Shown here: piece after piece, positions 55,580 through 64,000 of the stretch | Layout: each line of letters opens with the position of its first letter | How positions within the stretch are numbered: position 1 is the first letter of the stretch | Assembly (NCBI RefSeq): GCF_000383575.1 | Contig: NZ_KB911579.1 | Location: forward strand, 1,355,775-1,419,774 | Reading direction: 5' to 3' | Source: Salinispora oceanensis | GTDB lineage: Bacteria > Actinomycetota > Actinomycetes > Mycobacteriales > Micromonosporaceae | DNA length: 64,000 bases | Notes under the pieces: model-generated | Database searches by the model: none | Told to the model about the DNA's origin: nothing | The model's input: the letters and a program-made list of their open reading frames with translations, nothing else | Made by a program: the position numbers and the translations under genes

Positions 55580-56676
55580 CCCAGCACCCGCCGGGCGCTG
55601 CGCAGGACCAGGACAAAGAACGGGCCGCCGAGCAGGGCGGTCACCACGCCGATCGGGATCTCCTCGGGGGCGGCGGCGGTACGGGCGACCACGTCGGTCA
55701 GCGCCAGGAACGCCCCGCCGAAGAGCATCGACAGCGGCAGGATCACCCGGTAGCTGGAGCCGGCGAGCAGTCGTACGGCGTGCGGCACAATGATTCCGAC
55801 GAAGCCGATCAGCCCGGACGCGGAGACCGCGGCGGCGGTACCGAGCGAGGCGGCGGCGATCAGCAGATAGCGGGACCGTTGCGGGTGCAGGCCCAGGCTG
55901 GTCGCCTCGTCGTCGCCGACCGAGAGAACGTCCAGTTCCCGCCGGTGCAGCAGGACCACCACGGCGGTCAGCAGGAAGTACGGCAGGACCAGCCACACGT
56001 CGTGCCAACCGGCGGTGGCGAGCCGCCCCAGCAGCCAGGCATAGACCTGTTGGATGCTGTCTGAGTTGCGTTGCAGCAGGTACGTCTGGCCGGCGGAGAG
56101 GAAGGCGGAGACCGCCACCCCGGCCAGGATCAGGGTCGCCGGTGATCGGCTTCGGCCACCAGCGGAGCCGAGCAGGTAGGTCAGCGTGACCGCGCCGATC
56201 GCGCCGACGAACGCGGCCAGGGGGATGGTGACCGGTAGCCCGGTGAGCGCCCCGCCGACCCCGCCAGCGGTGATCACCACGGTGACCGCGAACCCGGCGC
56301 CGGCCGCGACCCCGAGCAGGTACGGGTCGGCCAGCGGGTTACGGAACACGCCCTGGTACGCGCCGCCGGCCAGGGCGAGTAACCCGCCGACGAGCAGGCC
56401 GAGTACGGCCCGGGGCAGGCGCAGCTCGGTGACGATCGCGATCTCCCGCTCGGTCAGCCCGCTGTCGAGGCCGACCCCGGGGAGGAGGTTCAGCAGCTCG
56501 ACCGCGACGCTGCCGGGCGGCAGGCTGACCGGGCCGAGGGAGACGCCCGTCACCAGGGCGGCCAGGACCGCGGCCAGCCCGGCGACGAGCCAGCCGGGCC
56601 GCAGCCCGGCTGGCCGAGCCACGTCCGGCCGCCCCTCCGGCTGGCCGGAGGGGCGCTGGGTTACCACCTGCCGCAT
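55576..56676 (-). CDS. btuC: Cobalamin ABC transporter, permease
   Basis: A 366-aa FecCD/BtuC-family permease with about ten membrane helices. Signatures: LPRAVLGLLVGGLLALAGGA, YQGVFRNPLADPYLLGVAAG and the coupling-region GLIGFVGIIVPHAVRLLAGS. ATG at 56676 puts a basic, Pro-rich segment of about 25 residues before the first helix. It functions as a dimer with BtuD. Confidence 0.9.
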   Translation of the reverse strand: MRQVVTQRPSGQPEGRPDVARPAGLRPGWLVAGLAAVLAALVTGVSLGPVSLPPGSVAVELLNLLPGVGLDSGLTEREIAIVTELRLPRAVLGLLVGGLLALAGGAYQGVFRNPLADPYLLGVAAGAGFAVTVVITAGGVGGALTGLPVTIPLAAFVGAIGAVTLTYLLGSAGGRSRSPATLILAGVAVSAFLSAGQTYLLQRNSDSIQQVYAWLLGRLATAGWHDVWLVLPYFLLTAVVVLLHRRELDVLSVGDDEATSLGLHPQRSRYLLIAAASLGTAAAVSASGLIGFVGIIVPHAVRLLAGSSYRVILPLSMLFGGAFLALTDVVARTAAAPEEIPIGVVTALLGGPFFVLVLRSARRVLG

Positions 56677-56708
56677 GAGAAGGCCTTACTACCGTCGCCG
56701 GTTCAGCG

Positions 56709-57644
56709 TCACGCGGGGACCTTGGCGGTCGCCTCGATGATCGTGCGGAGCAGGTCAACGACGCGCGGGCCCCACCGGGAGGCGATGTCGTCGTCGAGCG
56801 CGACGACCTGGCCCTCCTGCACGGCGGTGATCGTCGCCCAGCCGGGTCGGGCCTGGACCGACGCGACGCTCTGCTGGCAGCACTTGGTGTCGGCGAGGAA
56901 GACGAAGTCCGGGTTGGCCTGGACGATGATCTCCTCGGAGAGCTGCGGGTAGCCGCCGCTCGCACCGTCCGCGTCGGCCGGGTCGGCGATGTTCTCGAGC
57001 CCGGCGAGCGCGTAGAGCGAGCCGATGAAGGTCTTGCTGGTGGCGGTGTACAGCTCGGGGCTGAGCTCGTGGAAGTAGGTGAGCTTCTCCGCCCGCTCGG
57101 GCAGGTCGGCGACCAACTCCGCGATGTCGTCCCGCATCTGGCTGACCACGTCGGCGGCCTCGGTGGGGTGCCCGGTCAGCGAGCCCACCTCGGTGAACTG
57201 CCGATAGGTGTCGTCCAGCGTGACCGCCGCCGGGATGAGGAAGACCGGGATCTTCAGCGTGGTGAGCTGGTCAACGATCTTGTTCCGGTCATCGGCGAGC
57301 AGCACCAGGTCGGGGTTGTGGGCGGCGATCGCCTCGGCGTTCGGCTGGAAGCCGGAGAGGTCGGTCCGCGGCGCCTCCGCCGGGTAGTTGGAGTTGTCGT
57401 CGACCGCGACGACCTGCGGCCCCGCCCCGATCGCGAAGAGCATCTCGGTGGCGGTCGGCGACAGCGAGATGATCTTCTCCGGCTGCTCGTCCAACGTCAG
57501 CGAGCCAACGGTCACCGGGAAGGTCGCGGCGCTGGACGCGCCGTCGTCGGCGGGGGAGTCGGTGGTCTTCTCGGCGCAGCCGCCGAGCGCGAGCGCGGCC
57601 ACCGCGAGGGCCGCGGTGAAGAACCGGGGGGTACGTCTGGACAT
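56709..57644 (-). CDS. btuF: Cobalamin ABC transporter, substrate-binding lipoprotein
   Basis: A 311-aa class III periplasmic-binding protein. The lipobox LGGC gives lipidated C23 after a short signal peptide. The binding fold has KIISLSPTATEMLFAIGA, NPDLVLLADDRNK and PDFVFLADTKCCQQ; a CC pair in the last is unusual. First gene of the btuFCD operon, behind a cobalamin riboswitch with its ATG (57644) just after AGGAGG. The riboswitch makes cobalamin or a cobinamide the likely cargo rather than iron-siderophore. Confidence 0.9.
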   Translation of the reverse strand: MSRRTPRFFTAALAVAALALGGCAEKTTDSPADDGASSAATFPVTVGSLTLDEQPEKIISLSPTATEMLFAIGAGPQVVAVDDNSNYPAEAPRTDLSGFQPNAEAIAAHNPDLVLLADDRNKIVDQLTTLKIPVFLIPAAVTLDDTYRQFTEVGSLTGHPTEAADVVSQMRDDIAELVADLPERAEKLTYFHELSPELYTATSKTFIGSLYALAGLENIADPADADGASGGYPQLSEEIIVQANPDFVFLADTKCCQQSVASVQARPGWATITAVQEGQVVALDDDIASRWGPRVVDLLRTIIEATAKVPA

Positions 57645-57651
57645 CGGGCCT

Positions 57652-57686
57652 CCTGTCGGTCGAGGAGTTGGTGCTTCGCCGACAGG
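57652..57686 (-). promoter_or_regulatory. Shine-Dalgarno-sequestering hairpin of btuF
   Basis: Minus-strand arms CCTGTCGG (57679-57686) and CCGACAGG (57652-57659) form an 8-bp stem. The ribosome binding site AGGAGG of btuF (57649-57654) begins inside the second arm. This fits a translational off-switch joined to the upstream riboswitch. Confidence 0.55.
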
Positions 57687-57730
57687 GACCGAGGTGCCCG
57701 TCCACGAGGCGCCCTTCCTCGAGAGCGCGT

Positions 57731-57860
57731 ATCGCGACCGACCGCAGGCGACCTGACTCGTCCCCGGGATGACCCCGGGGCATCACAGTTGCGGGACAGT
57801 GCCGGTTTCGCACCGGCTTCGCTGCGGGCTGGTCGGTAGCACGGTAGCGCACGGTCGGGC
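57731..57860 (-). ncRNA. Cobalamin riboswitch
   Basis: On the minus strand the conserved core reads GAAGCCGGTGCGAAACCGGC, then ACTGTCCCGCAACTGTGATG (57781-57800, the B12-box region), a stem CCCCGGGG-TCAT-CCCCGGGG-like loop, and GAGTCAGGTCGCCTGC (57744-57759). Flanking ACCGACC/GGTCGGT (57831-57837 with 57737-57743, + strand) pair to close the aptamer as P1. The usual CCCGCCACTGT is CCCGCAACTGT here. It controls the btuFCD operon. Confidence 0.9.
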
Positions 57861-57893
57861 CGGATCCCGGAGTTGGCCGCAGACGTGTGACGA

Positions 57894-57930
57894 GGTGGGT
57901 GGGGGCCCCGGGGCAGGGCCCCCACCCACC
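57894..57930 (-). terminator. Terminator of the M14 carboxypeptidase gene
   Basis: Perfect 15-bp inverted repeat (57894-57908 with 57916-57930, arm GGTGGGTGGGGGCCC), five bases beyond the gene. It also shields the riboswitch from readthrough. Confidence 0.9.
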
Positions 57931-57935
57931 TGAAT

Positions 57936-59816
57936 TCAGGAAACGGTGATGGTGACGTTGTCGACGGCTGCCTCGACGAGGCTCCCGCCGGCGGCGTCCG
58001 CCGCCGCCACCTGGATCTGGATCGACTGGCCGGCGTACGGCGTCAGGTCGAGGTTGGCCACCGACCAGGAGGCGCTGCGGTTGGTCGCCGCCCCCGCCTG
58101 GTTGAGCAGGGTGGTGGTGCCGCCGCTGTGCACGACGCTGACCCGGAAGTAGTCGGCCGAGGAGGCGTTCGAGTAGTGCGCCAGGTACCAGGCCAACGAG
58201 AGGGTCAGCGTGCCACTCGACGGCAGGGCCACCGCCGGGGAGCGGGCGCTGGTCACGCCGCCGTCGATGTCGTGGGTGCCCACCGAGGAGCCGGCGAGCC
58301 GGCCGGTGACCAGGTCGTTGCCGCCCGCGTACGGGGTGAGCTGCTTGGCGCCGGAGTAGCTGGTCGCCTGGGCGGCGCCCCGCTCCCACTGGCCGGTGGT
58401 GGCGGTGTCGGTGCCGTTGGGGTTGACCGTCCAGCCGGTCGCGGTCTCGAAGGTGTCCGCCCAGACCGTCTCCCCGCCGCCGCCACCGCCGCAGTACTGG
58501 TCCTCCTTGCCGATCGCCCGGTACGGGCAGTCGGCGTACTCGGAGAGGAGCAGCACCGCTTCGCGGTTGCGGGCGGTCTCCGCCGGGATGACCTCATCGG
58601 GTGGGTAGAAGCCGCCGCCCGCGGCGGAGCCGGGGTACAGCTCGAAGGTGTACGCCCAGATCCCGTGCGCCCCCCACATCCAGTCGATGCTGCTGCCATC
58701 GGTGATGTAGAGGTCGCTGGACTGCTGCGGGGTGTAGCCGTTGGTGGCCGCCATCTCCCCGCCGATGGTGGCGAAGGTGTTGTACTGGTCGGCCGTCATG
58801 CCCGGGGCGGTGTTGCTGTACGTGTAGCCGAATGGCCAGAGCACCAGTTCGGAGTAGGTGTGGAAGTCGATGTTGGCCTTGATCTGCTGGACTCCGCCCA
58901 CGACCCGGCTGTCCACGAAGTCGCGCACCGCATCGGTCTCCGGGGCGGAGAAGGGTGACGGGCCCCGGTAGGTGTTCGACGAGGGGGAGCCGGAGGAGCC
59001 GCCGCAGCAGCCCCAGAGGTAGTCCCAGTTGCGGTTCAGGTCGGTGCCGACCCACGACGAGCCGCTGTTCGGCTGCCGGTTCTTGCGCCACGATCGGTAC
59101 GAGCCGGTGGCGATGTCGTACTCGCTGCCGTCCGGGTTCACGGTCGGGACGATCCACAGCTCCCGGCTGTTGACCACGTTGGTGACCCGGGAGTTACTGC
59201 CGTAGTTGTCGGTGAAGAGGTTGAGCAGGTAGATCGCCATCTCCACGGTGAGGTGCTCCCGGGCGTGCTGCTGGGAGTTGAAAAGAATCTCCGGTTCGTC
59301 CTCGTCGGTCCCGACGTTGTCGGAGATCTTCACCGCCATCAGGTCCCGGCCCTCGTACGAGGTGCCGATGCTGATCTTCCGCGCGATGCTGGGGTGGTCC
59401 GCCACCACCTGGTTCACCACCGCCGTCAGCTCGGCGTAGTTGTGGTAGTCGGAGTCGGCGGGCGGAAAGTCGAAGATGCCGACTTCCCCGTGGTCGTGAT
59501 CGTGGTCGGTGGGCGTTACCGGAACCTCCTCCAGCTCGAAGCCCAGCCGCGTGATCGCGGCAGCCTCGGCGGCGGTGGCGGAGACGTGCAGGACGCCGTG
59601 CTCGGAGTAGTCGATCGCGGCGCCGGTGCTGGCAACCGCGCTGCGGTCGGTCAGAGTACGCGGGCCGAGCACCCGGTACTGGACGGCGGCCGACTCACCG
59701 GTGGGGTCCGGCGTGGTGTTCGCGGAGACCGGTGCTGCGGCAAAGGTGAGCAGGCCGAACCCCGCGGCGACGACGAGCGCGAGGCGGCGGCGAAGGGTGG
59801 GGGTGCGGAAGGCCAT
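57936..59816 (-). CDS. Secreted M14 zinc carboxypeptidase with a C-terminal beta domain
   Basis: A 626-aa exported metallocarboxypeptidase. The signal peptide covers residues 1-32 ([20 protein letters not shown]), followed by a prodomain of about 85 residues ending in a His/Asp stretch (DHDHDHGE, from 104). The catalytic domain has HxxE as H184-A-R-E187, then [23 protein letters not shown], the third zinc His in DFHTYSEL and the catalytic Glu in YTFELYPG. After a Gly-rich linker comes a jelly-roll domain (from about 470; ends in VDNVTITVS) probably for substrate or wall binding. ATG at 59816 follows AGGAGGTTGTCC. Confidence 0.93.
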   Translation of the reverse strand: MAFRTPTLRRRLALVVAAGFGLLTFAAAPVSANTTPDPTGESAAVQYRVLGPRTLTDRSAVASTGAAIDYSEHGVLHVSATAAEAAAITRLGFELEEVPVTPTDHDHDHGEVGIFDFPPADSDYHNYAELTAVVNQVVADHPSIARKISIGTSYEGRDLMAVKISDNVGTDEDEPEILFNSQQHAREHLTVEMAIYLLNLFTDNYGSNSRVTNVVNSRELWIVPTVNPDGSEYDIATGSYRSWRKNRQPNSGSSWVGTDLNRNWDYLWGCCGGSSGSPSSNTYRGPSPFSAPETDAVRDFVDSRVVGGVQQIKANIDFHTYSELVLWPFGYTYSNTAPGMTADQYNTFATIGGEMAATNGYTPQQSSDLYITDGSSIDWMWGAHGIWAYTFELYPGSAAGGGFYPPDEVIPAETARNREAVLLLSEYADCPYRAIGKEDQYCGGGGGGETVWADTFETATGWTVNPNGTDTATTGQWERGAAQATSYSGAKQLTPYAGGNDLVTGRLAGSSVGTHDIDGGVTSARSPAVALPSSGTLTLSLAWYLAHYSNASSADYFRVSVVHSGGTTTLLNQAGAATNRSASWSVANLDLTPYAGQSIQIQVAAADAAGGSLVEAAVDNVTITVS

Positions 59817-59835
59817 GGACAACCTCCTGACAAGC

Positions 59836-59853
59836 GCGGGAAACCTTTCCCGC
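59836..59853. promoter_or_regulatory. Inverted repeat in the leader of the M14 gene
   Basis: GCGGGAAA-CC-TTTCCCGC forms an 8-bp stem just before the ribosome binding site (59823-59828). It could be an operator or an RNA hairpin. Confidence 0.35.
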
Positions 59854-59885
59854 CTGGTACCGCACACTCCACCACTCAGCACATG

Positions 59886-59913
59886 GTCATATCAATATTC
59901 TTCCATGTATCAA
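59886..59913 (-). promoter_or_regulatory. Candidate promoter of the M14 carboxypeptidase gene
   Basis: On the minus strand, TTGATA (59908-59913) and TATGAC (59886-59891) are 16 bp apart in an AT-rich island. Transcription would start near 59879, giving a leader of about 60 nt that includes the inverted repeat. Confidence 0.45.
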
Positions 59914-59957
59914 TTAGATGGCGATCCCGCCGACGGCCCGAGTTTCCCGAACAGAGA

Positions 59958-60251
59958 TCAGGACTTCGGCGCGTCGCCGCCCGGCTCCGGCGAATCCGTC
60001 CCGGCGTCGTCCTCGCCGGCCAACGCGGAACGCAGCCGCTCCTTCTCCGCGCGCCGCCGCTCGGCGGCGGCGGCCATCTCCTCGGCCATCTCCTCCCGCC
60101 ACGGCCGCAGCAGGAAGAAGGAGAGCGCCGCCGAGAAGATCAACGCCACCATCAGCTTGATGAAGAGATTCAACTCCACGAACCACAGGGTCGCCAGTAC
60201 GACGACAAACAGCCCGATCCGGCCCAGCGTGTACTTGACCGCCGCGCTCAT
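59958..60251 (-). CDS. DUF4229-family small membrane protein
   Basis: A 97-aa protein with two membrane helices (LGRIGLFVVVLATLWFVELN; FIKLMVALIFSAALSFFLL) followed by a charged coiled-coil-like tail (REEMAEEMAAAAERRRAEKE). Matches the DUF4229 pattern found near mqn genes in actinomycetes. ATG at 60251 follows GGAG; an in-frame start upstream is Arg-rich and unlikely. Function unknown. Confidence 0.8.
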   Translation of the reverse strand: MSAAVKYTLGRIGLFVVVLATLWFVELNLFIKLMVALIFSAALSFFLLRPWREEMAEEMAAAAERRRAEKERLRSALAGEDDAGTDSPEPGGDAPKS

Positions 60252-60286
60252 CTCCGTACTCCGTTCTCCGCCGTCAGCGGGCGGCC

Positions 60287-60709
60287 TCAGCCCGTCCTCC
60301 GGGCGAGCCACCGCACGCCGTGGAACCACACCACCGCGTACCCCACGGTGAAGGTCGCCGCACCCAACCCGCCGGAAAGCACCGGCGGCAGGTCAACGGT
60401 GAAGCCGGCCACCACCAGGCCGAGGGTCAGCCCCACGGCCCCAGCCGCCAGGCCCGCCACCACCCGGGCGGCACCGAACCCCCAGGCACGAAAGTCATCC
60501 CAGTAGAGCCAGGCCGGCAGGATCACCGCCAACCACCCGTTGGCCTGGCCGAAATCCCCCGAACCGAGCGAGGTGATGCCCCAGTCCAGTGCCACCAACG
60601 CGAGCACCCCGATAACCCAGCCGGCCAGGCTCACCCCGAGCAGGTCCCCCAGGGTCAGTACACGCCCCTCGGAATCTCGCCGGGTAATTCTGTTGCGCTG
60701 CTCGGTCAT
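60287..60709 (-). CDS. Small membrane protein
   Basis: A 140-aa protein with four hydrophobic segments (e.g. GVSLAGWVIGVLALVALDWG; VVAGLAAGAVGLTLGLVVAG). It is not a family I recognise. It lies between mqnE and the DUF4229 gene on the same strand, so they may be cotranscribed. A basic N-terminus (TEQRNRITRRD) would stay inside. Confidence 0.75.
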   Translation of the reverse strand: MTEQRNRITRRDSEGRVLTLGDLLGVSLAGWVIGVLALVALDWGITSLGSGDFGQANGWLAVILPAWLYWDDFRAWGFGAARVVAGLAAGAVGLTLGLVVAGFTVDLPPVLSGGLGAATFTVGYAVVWFHGVRWLARRTG

Positions 60710-60746
60710 GACCCTACGAGGGTACGCGAACCGCTAACCAGCACGA

Positions 60747-61916
60747 TCAGGCCCACACCTGCTGCGGCTGGGCGCGACGCTCGGCGAGCGAGGGCGCGGC
60801 GTCGTACTCGCGCACGACGTCGTACCGGGTGTTGCGCTCGACCGGGCGGAACCCGGCATCCCAGATCAGGTCCAGCAGGTCAGCCCGGTTCATGGTGCTC
60901 GGCGTGCCGTAGGAGTCGGCATCGTGGGTGATCTTGTATTCCACCACCGAGCCGTCCAGGTCGTCCACGCCGAAGTTCAGCGACAGCTGGGCGACCGAGA
61001 GCCCGTGCATAACCCAGAAACACTTCACGTGCGGGACGTTGTCGAAGAGCAGCCGGGACACCGCGTACGTCTTCAGCGACTCCGCCGGCGAGGCCATCGT
61101 CGTCCGCGCCTGGATCTGGTTACGGATCTTGCCGTCCGCCGAGTCGACGAAGTCATGCTGGTAGCGCAGCGGGATGAAGACCACGAAGCCGTTGGTCTCG
61201 TCCTGCAGCTCCCGCAGGCGCAGCACGTGGTCAACCCGGTGCCGGGGCTCCTCAATGTGCCCGTACAGCATGGTTGACGGGGTCTTCATGCCCTTGTTGT
61301 GCGCCAGCCGGTGGATGCGGGACCAGTCCTCCCAATGGCAGGCGTGATCAACGATGTGCTGCCGCACGTCCCAGTCGAAGATCTCCGCACCGCCGCCGGT
61401 CAGCGACTCCAGGCCGGCGTCCATCAGCTCGTCCAGGATCTCGTCGGCACTCAGGCCGCTGATCTTCTCGAACCACTGCACCTCGGTCGCGGTGAAGGCC
61501 TTGAGCCGGACATTCGGCAGTGCGGCCTTCAGCTCACGGAGCACCTTCGGGTAATAGCGCCACGGCAGGGTGGGGTGCAGCCCATTGACGATGTGCAGCT
61601 CGGTGAGCTGCTCGTCCTCCATCTCCTTGGCCTTGCGGACCGCCTCGTCAATCCGCATCGTGTACGCGTCCTTCTCGCCCGGCTTGCGCTGGAACGAGCA
61701 GTACGCGCAGCTGGCGCTGCAGACGTTGGTCAGGTTCAGGTGCCGGTTGACGTTGAACATCACCCGGTCGCCGTTGCGCTCGGTCCGCCGGTGGTGCGCA
61801 AGCCGCCCCAGCCAGGTCAGGTCGTCGCTGTCGTAGAGGGCGATCCCGTCCGCGCGGGTCAGCCGCTCGCCGGCGTACACCTTCGCTTCGAGCTCGCGCT
61901 TGAGTCCGGCGTCCAT
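60747..61916 (-). CDS. mqnE: Aminodeoxyfutalosine synthase
   Basis: A 389-aa radical SAM enzyme that joins 3-enolpyruvylbenzoate to SAM-derived adenosine, giving aminodeoxyfutalosine. The cluster motif is C66-x3-C70-x2-C73 (NVCSASCAYCSFQR). Typical MqnE segments: IVNGLHPTLPWRYY, KAFTATEVQWFE and LESLTGGGAEIFD. ATG at 61916 is preceded by GGAG. It completes the futalosine set together with mqnA and mqnC, although the genes are spread over 25 kb. Confidence 0.94.
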   Translation of the reverse strand: MDAGLKRELEAKVYAGERLTRADGIALYDSDDLTWLGRLAHHRRTERNGDRVMFNVNRHLNLTNVCSASCAYCSFQRKPGEKDAYTMRIDEAVRKAKEMEDEQLTELHIVNGLHPTLPWRYYPKVLRELKAALPNVRLKAFTATEVQWFEKISGLSADEILDELMDAGLESLTGGGAEIFDWDVRQHIVDHACHWEDWSRIHRLAHNKGMKTPSTMLYGHIEEPRHRVDHVLRLRELQDETNGFVVFIPLRYQHDFVDSADGKIRNQIQARTTMASPAESLKTYAVSRLLFDNVPHVKCFWVMHGLSVAQLSLNFGVDDLDGSVVEYKITHDADSYGTPSTMNRADLLDLIWDAGFRPVERNTRYDVVREYDAAPSLAERRAQPQQVWA

Positions 61917-62176
61917 CTCCAGCCCCGTCCCTTCCGCCTGCGGTCCCGGTCGAGCCTACGTGGGCCGGCGCACCCACGGTCAGCGCGGGCGGTAGGCCGC
62001 GACGAACCTCACCGCCGCCCGTCGACGTCACCCGAATTCTCAGCTACTCGTAACCCGGCCATACATCGACACTGCTGCGCGCGTGCGATAAGACAGGGTG
62101 GGCCGGGCGCGACACCACTGGTAGCGTCCGGGCACCTGTGCACCCAATGCGCGGATTGACCCAGACAAGGAGCGGA
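61917..62176. other. Divergent region between mqnE and the NlpC/P60 gene
   Basis: 260 bp with both promoters. No coding frame is convincing and no hairpin stands out. Confidence 0.4.
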
Positions 62177-63676
62177 ATGGGCGACAGCGGCTACGGACGG
62201 CGACCTCGACGACGCCCGGTGATCTCACCGGTCCTCCGCCCGAAGCTCTGGTCCGCGTTGCTGGGCATCATCGCTGCCGGCGCGCTCAGTGCGCCGGTCT
62301 ACGCCGATCCGCCACTGCCCGACGCCGTACCCGACAGCGGCGCCCGCCCGGTCCTGTCCGGCCCGCTGAGCCTGCCCGGCGGTGGACCGCTCACCCCGCC
62401 TGCTGCAACGCCGGTCAACAACCTCATTGACGGGCCGCTCGCCACCCAGATCTACGCGGCCGAGGCCCGCATCGGCCAGCTGAGCGACGAACTGCTCCTG
62501 CTGAAGCAGCAGCGCACCGAGGCGGAAGCGCAGCTCGTCGCCGCCGAGCGGGAGCTGAACGTGGCCCTGACCGCGCTGGCCAGGGCGCAGTCGCGAGCCG
62601 ATGCCGCCGCCGCCGAGGCGATCAAGGCGGCTGCGGCGTTGCCACCCGTGCCCTTCGCCGACGATCTCCAGGATCTGAACGAGCTCTCCGGCCTTGCCCG
62701 GGGAGAGAAGGTCGCGGTCGGGGAGACCAACGCGGCGACCCGGGAGCTCAACCGGACCCGCGCCGACGAGCAGGCCGCGCAGCAGGCAATGACCGCAGCG
62801 CAGACCCGCGTACGCTCCATCGACACCGCCTACGCCAACACCGAGCAGGCGCTGCGCAGCGAGCGGGCGAAGCTCGCCACCCTCCGTCAGGACAACGCCG
62901 CCCAGCTGCTCGAGCTGGAGCGTCAGCAGGAGGCGGCGGAGCAGGCGCTCGGCGCGCAGTGGGTCGCCGACGAGACGGCGAATGGGCTCGCCGCGCACCC
63001 CACCGCCCAGGCGGCGGTCGCCTACGCGATGGACCAGCTCGGCGATCCGTACCTCTGGGCGGCCGAAGGGCCGGACCGATTCGACTGCTCGGGCCTGATC
63101 TGGGCCGCCTACCGCTCGGCCGGCTACCGCAGCCTGCCCCGGGTCTCCCGCGACCAGTACTACGCGACCCGGCACCGCACCGTTCCCCGGACCGGCCTAC
63201 TCCCCGGCGACCTGCTCTTCTTCGCCTCCGGAGCTAGCTGGACCAGCATCCACCACATCGGCATGTACATCGGCGGCGGACGGATGATCCACGCCCCGAG
63301 CAGCGGCGACGTGGTCAAGATTTCAACCGTGACCTGGTCGCGCCTCTACGCGGCAACGCGAGTGATTGGCGGGGTCCCGGTACCGCCCACGCCCACGCCC
63401 ACGTCAAGCGCCACGACCACCCCGACGCAGACACCGACACCGTCCCCCTCGGCCACGAGCACCTCGTCGCCCTCGGCCTCTCCGACCAGCACCTCGTCCC
63501 CCACCACCAGCCCGAGCAACACCCCGTCCCCCACCACCAGCCCGAGCAACACCCCGTCCCCCACCACCTCACCCTCAGCACCCGCGACCGACACCCCGCC
63601 CCCCACCACCTCGTCCTCGGCCGAGCCGATTGAGCCCCCGTCGCCCTCAACGACCGGCAGCTCATTCCTGCCGTAG
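62177..63676 (+). CDS. Secreted NlpC/P60 endopeptidase with coiled-coil and Ser/Thr/Pro tail
   Basis: A 499-aa exported cell-wall hydrolase of the RipA/p60 type. Parts in order: signal anchor (SALLGIIAAGALSAPVYADP), a long coiled coil (about residues 90-270, rich in Ala/Glu/Gln), the NlpC/P60 domain with catalytic C304 (DCSGLIWAAYRSAG) and H360 (HHIGMYIGGG), then a 100-residue tail of repeated TTSPSNTPSP units. The coiled coil is typical of peptidases held inactive or localised to septa by partner proteins. ATG at 62177 follows AAGGAG. The 260 bp upstream show no ydaO/c-di-AMP riboswitch that I could recognise. Confidence 0.92.
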   Translation: MGDSGYGRRPRRRPVISPVLRPKLWSALLGIIAAGALSAPVYADPPLPDAVPDSGARPVLSGPLSLPGGGPLTPPAATPVNNLIDGPLATQIYAAEARIGQLSDELLLLKQQRTEAEAQLVAAERELNVALTALARAQSRADAAAAEAIKAAAALPPVPFADDLQDLNELSGLARGEKVAVGETNAATRELNRTRADEQAAQQAMTAAQTRVRSIDTAYANTEQALRSERAKLATLRQDNAAQLLELERQQEAAEQALGAQWVADETANGLAAHPTAQAAVAYAMDQLGDPYLWAAEGPDRFDCSGLIWAAYRSAGYRSLPRVSRDQYYATRHRTVPRTGLLPGDLLFFASGASWTSIHHIGMYIGGGRMIHAPSSGDVVKISTVTWSRLYAATRVIGGVPVPPTPTPTSSATTTPTQTPTPSPSATSTSSPSASPTSTSSPTTSPSNTPSPTTSPSNTPSPTTSPSAPATDTPPPTTSSSAEPIEPPSPSTTGSSFLP

Positions 63677-63868
63677 CCCGGCACGACCGCTCCGACCTAC
63701 CATCCCGCGATCCGGGCCGCGGACCGCACGGACGTCTGAGGTGCTGCGACAAACGGCCGGCAGCCCTGCTCCAGCTGTGCTCCCTGGACGAAATGTGGCA
63801 CGGTGAGACCAGGCATCCCCGGATCGGGTGGCACGAGTCCGGGTGCGAGCACGGCGCGGAGGGCGAAC

Positions 63869-64000
63869 ATGGCCGAGCAGAACGATCCGGTGGACCCGTC
63901 CGCCGCCGACGCGACGGCCATTCCGTCGGCGGCGGGGCAGGCCCGGGTCTACCACCAGGCTGGCCCCAGAGAGCCCGAGCCCATGCAGCCACCCGAGCCC
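63869..64000 (+). CDS. N-terminus of a gene cut by the right edge
   Basis: An ATG at 63869 with GGAGGGCG seven bases upstream opens a frame that runs off the window after 44 codons. The visible part is hydrophilic and rich in Pro/Ala/Glu (MAEQNDPVDPSAADATAIPS; later REPEPMQPPEP). No domain can be recognised from this; a cytoplasmic Pro-rich leader before a membrane protein would fit. Very high GC at codon third positions supports real coding. Confidence 0.65.
   Translation, partial: MAEQNDPVDPSAADATAIPSAAGQARVYHQAGPREPEPMQPPEP

Noticed and set aside
61917..62176. ydaO (c-di-AMP) riboswitch before the NlpC/P60 gene
   Set aside because: This riboswitch often controls such peptidases in actinomycetes, but its conserved core was not recognisable here.
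63300..63684. Minus-strand Gly/Val-rich frames over the end of the NlpC/P60 gene
   Set aside because: They mirror the Ser/Thr/Pro repeat tail of the plus-strand gene and have no independent support.

Overview
The window reads as a chromosomal core region of a high-GC actinomycete, most likely Micromonosporaceae (Micromonospora/Salinispora type). This rests on high-GC codon usage, frequent GTG/TTG starts, menaquinone made by the futalosine route (mqnA, mqnC and mqnE are all present), a complete 14-gene nuo operon, an actinobacterial HelD-type helicase, a DUF4229 protein and Tat/PhoX-type enzymes. The family assignment is inference. No rRNA, tRNA, CRISPR array, transposase or intact prophage was seen.

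Layout. 0-4.3 kb: HAD-IB phosphatase, a degenerate Fic-like protein, acetyl-CoA synthetase. 4.5-11.5 kb: secreted M6 (InhA-like) metalloprotease, an alpha/beta-hydrolase-fold protein without a recognisable nucleophile, a translationally coupled pair (two-SseB-domain protein plus a 121-aa partner), a small holin-like membrane protein. 11.5-14.7 kb: Tat-exported PhoX phosphatase behind a three-unit PHO-box-like repeat, and an IclR regulator. 14.9-34.8 kb (minus strand): the respiratory block, from menG (demethylmenaquinone methyltransferase) and menJ (geranylgeranyl-reductase family) through nuoA-N to a polyprenyl diphosphate synthase for the quinone tail. 34.9-44.7 kb: LPXTG surface protein, mqnC, the phenylacetyl-CoA epoxidase operon paaABCDE, two tandem beta-lactamase-fold serine hydrolases, mqnA. 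44.8-54.7 kb: HelD-like helicase, then a compositionally different patch (orphan FtsX-type permease, small ORF, membrane-anchored protein, ECF sigma factor, M23 peptidase with a lectin-like propeller, and decayed copies of the last two), then a two-domain VOC protein. 54.8-57.9 kb: btuFCD cobalamin importer behind a cobalamin riboswitch. 57.9-64 kb: M14 carboxypeptidase, DUF4229 protein, small membrane protein, mqnE, NlpC/P60 peptidase, and the start of a gene cut by the right edge.

How it fits together. The dominant theme is menaquinone respiration: chorismate enters by MqnA, passes MqnE and MqnC, the tail comes from the polyprenyl synthase, MenG methylates, MenJ reduces the side chain, and complex I uses the product. 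Several secreted hydrolases (M6, M14, M23, NlpC/P60, PhoX, two serine hydrolases) form a second theme of envelope work and nutrient scavenging.

The observations most worth a second look are: a roughly 39-bp repeat that occupies most of the larger gaps in the nuo operon and supplies Shine-Dalgarno sequences; the SseB-domain protein and its coupled partner, which resemble a toxin/immunity arrangement; the three 11-bp PHO-box units before phoX; the cobalamin riboswitch with a Shine-Dalgarno-sequestering hairpin; and the relics of a duplicated sigma-factor/M23 module.
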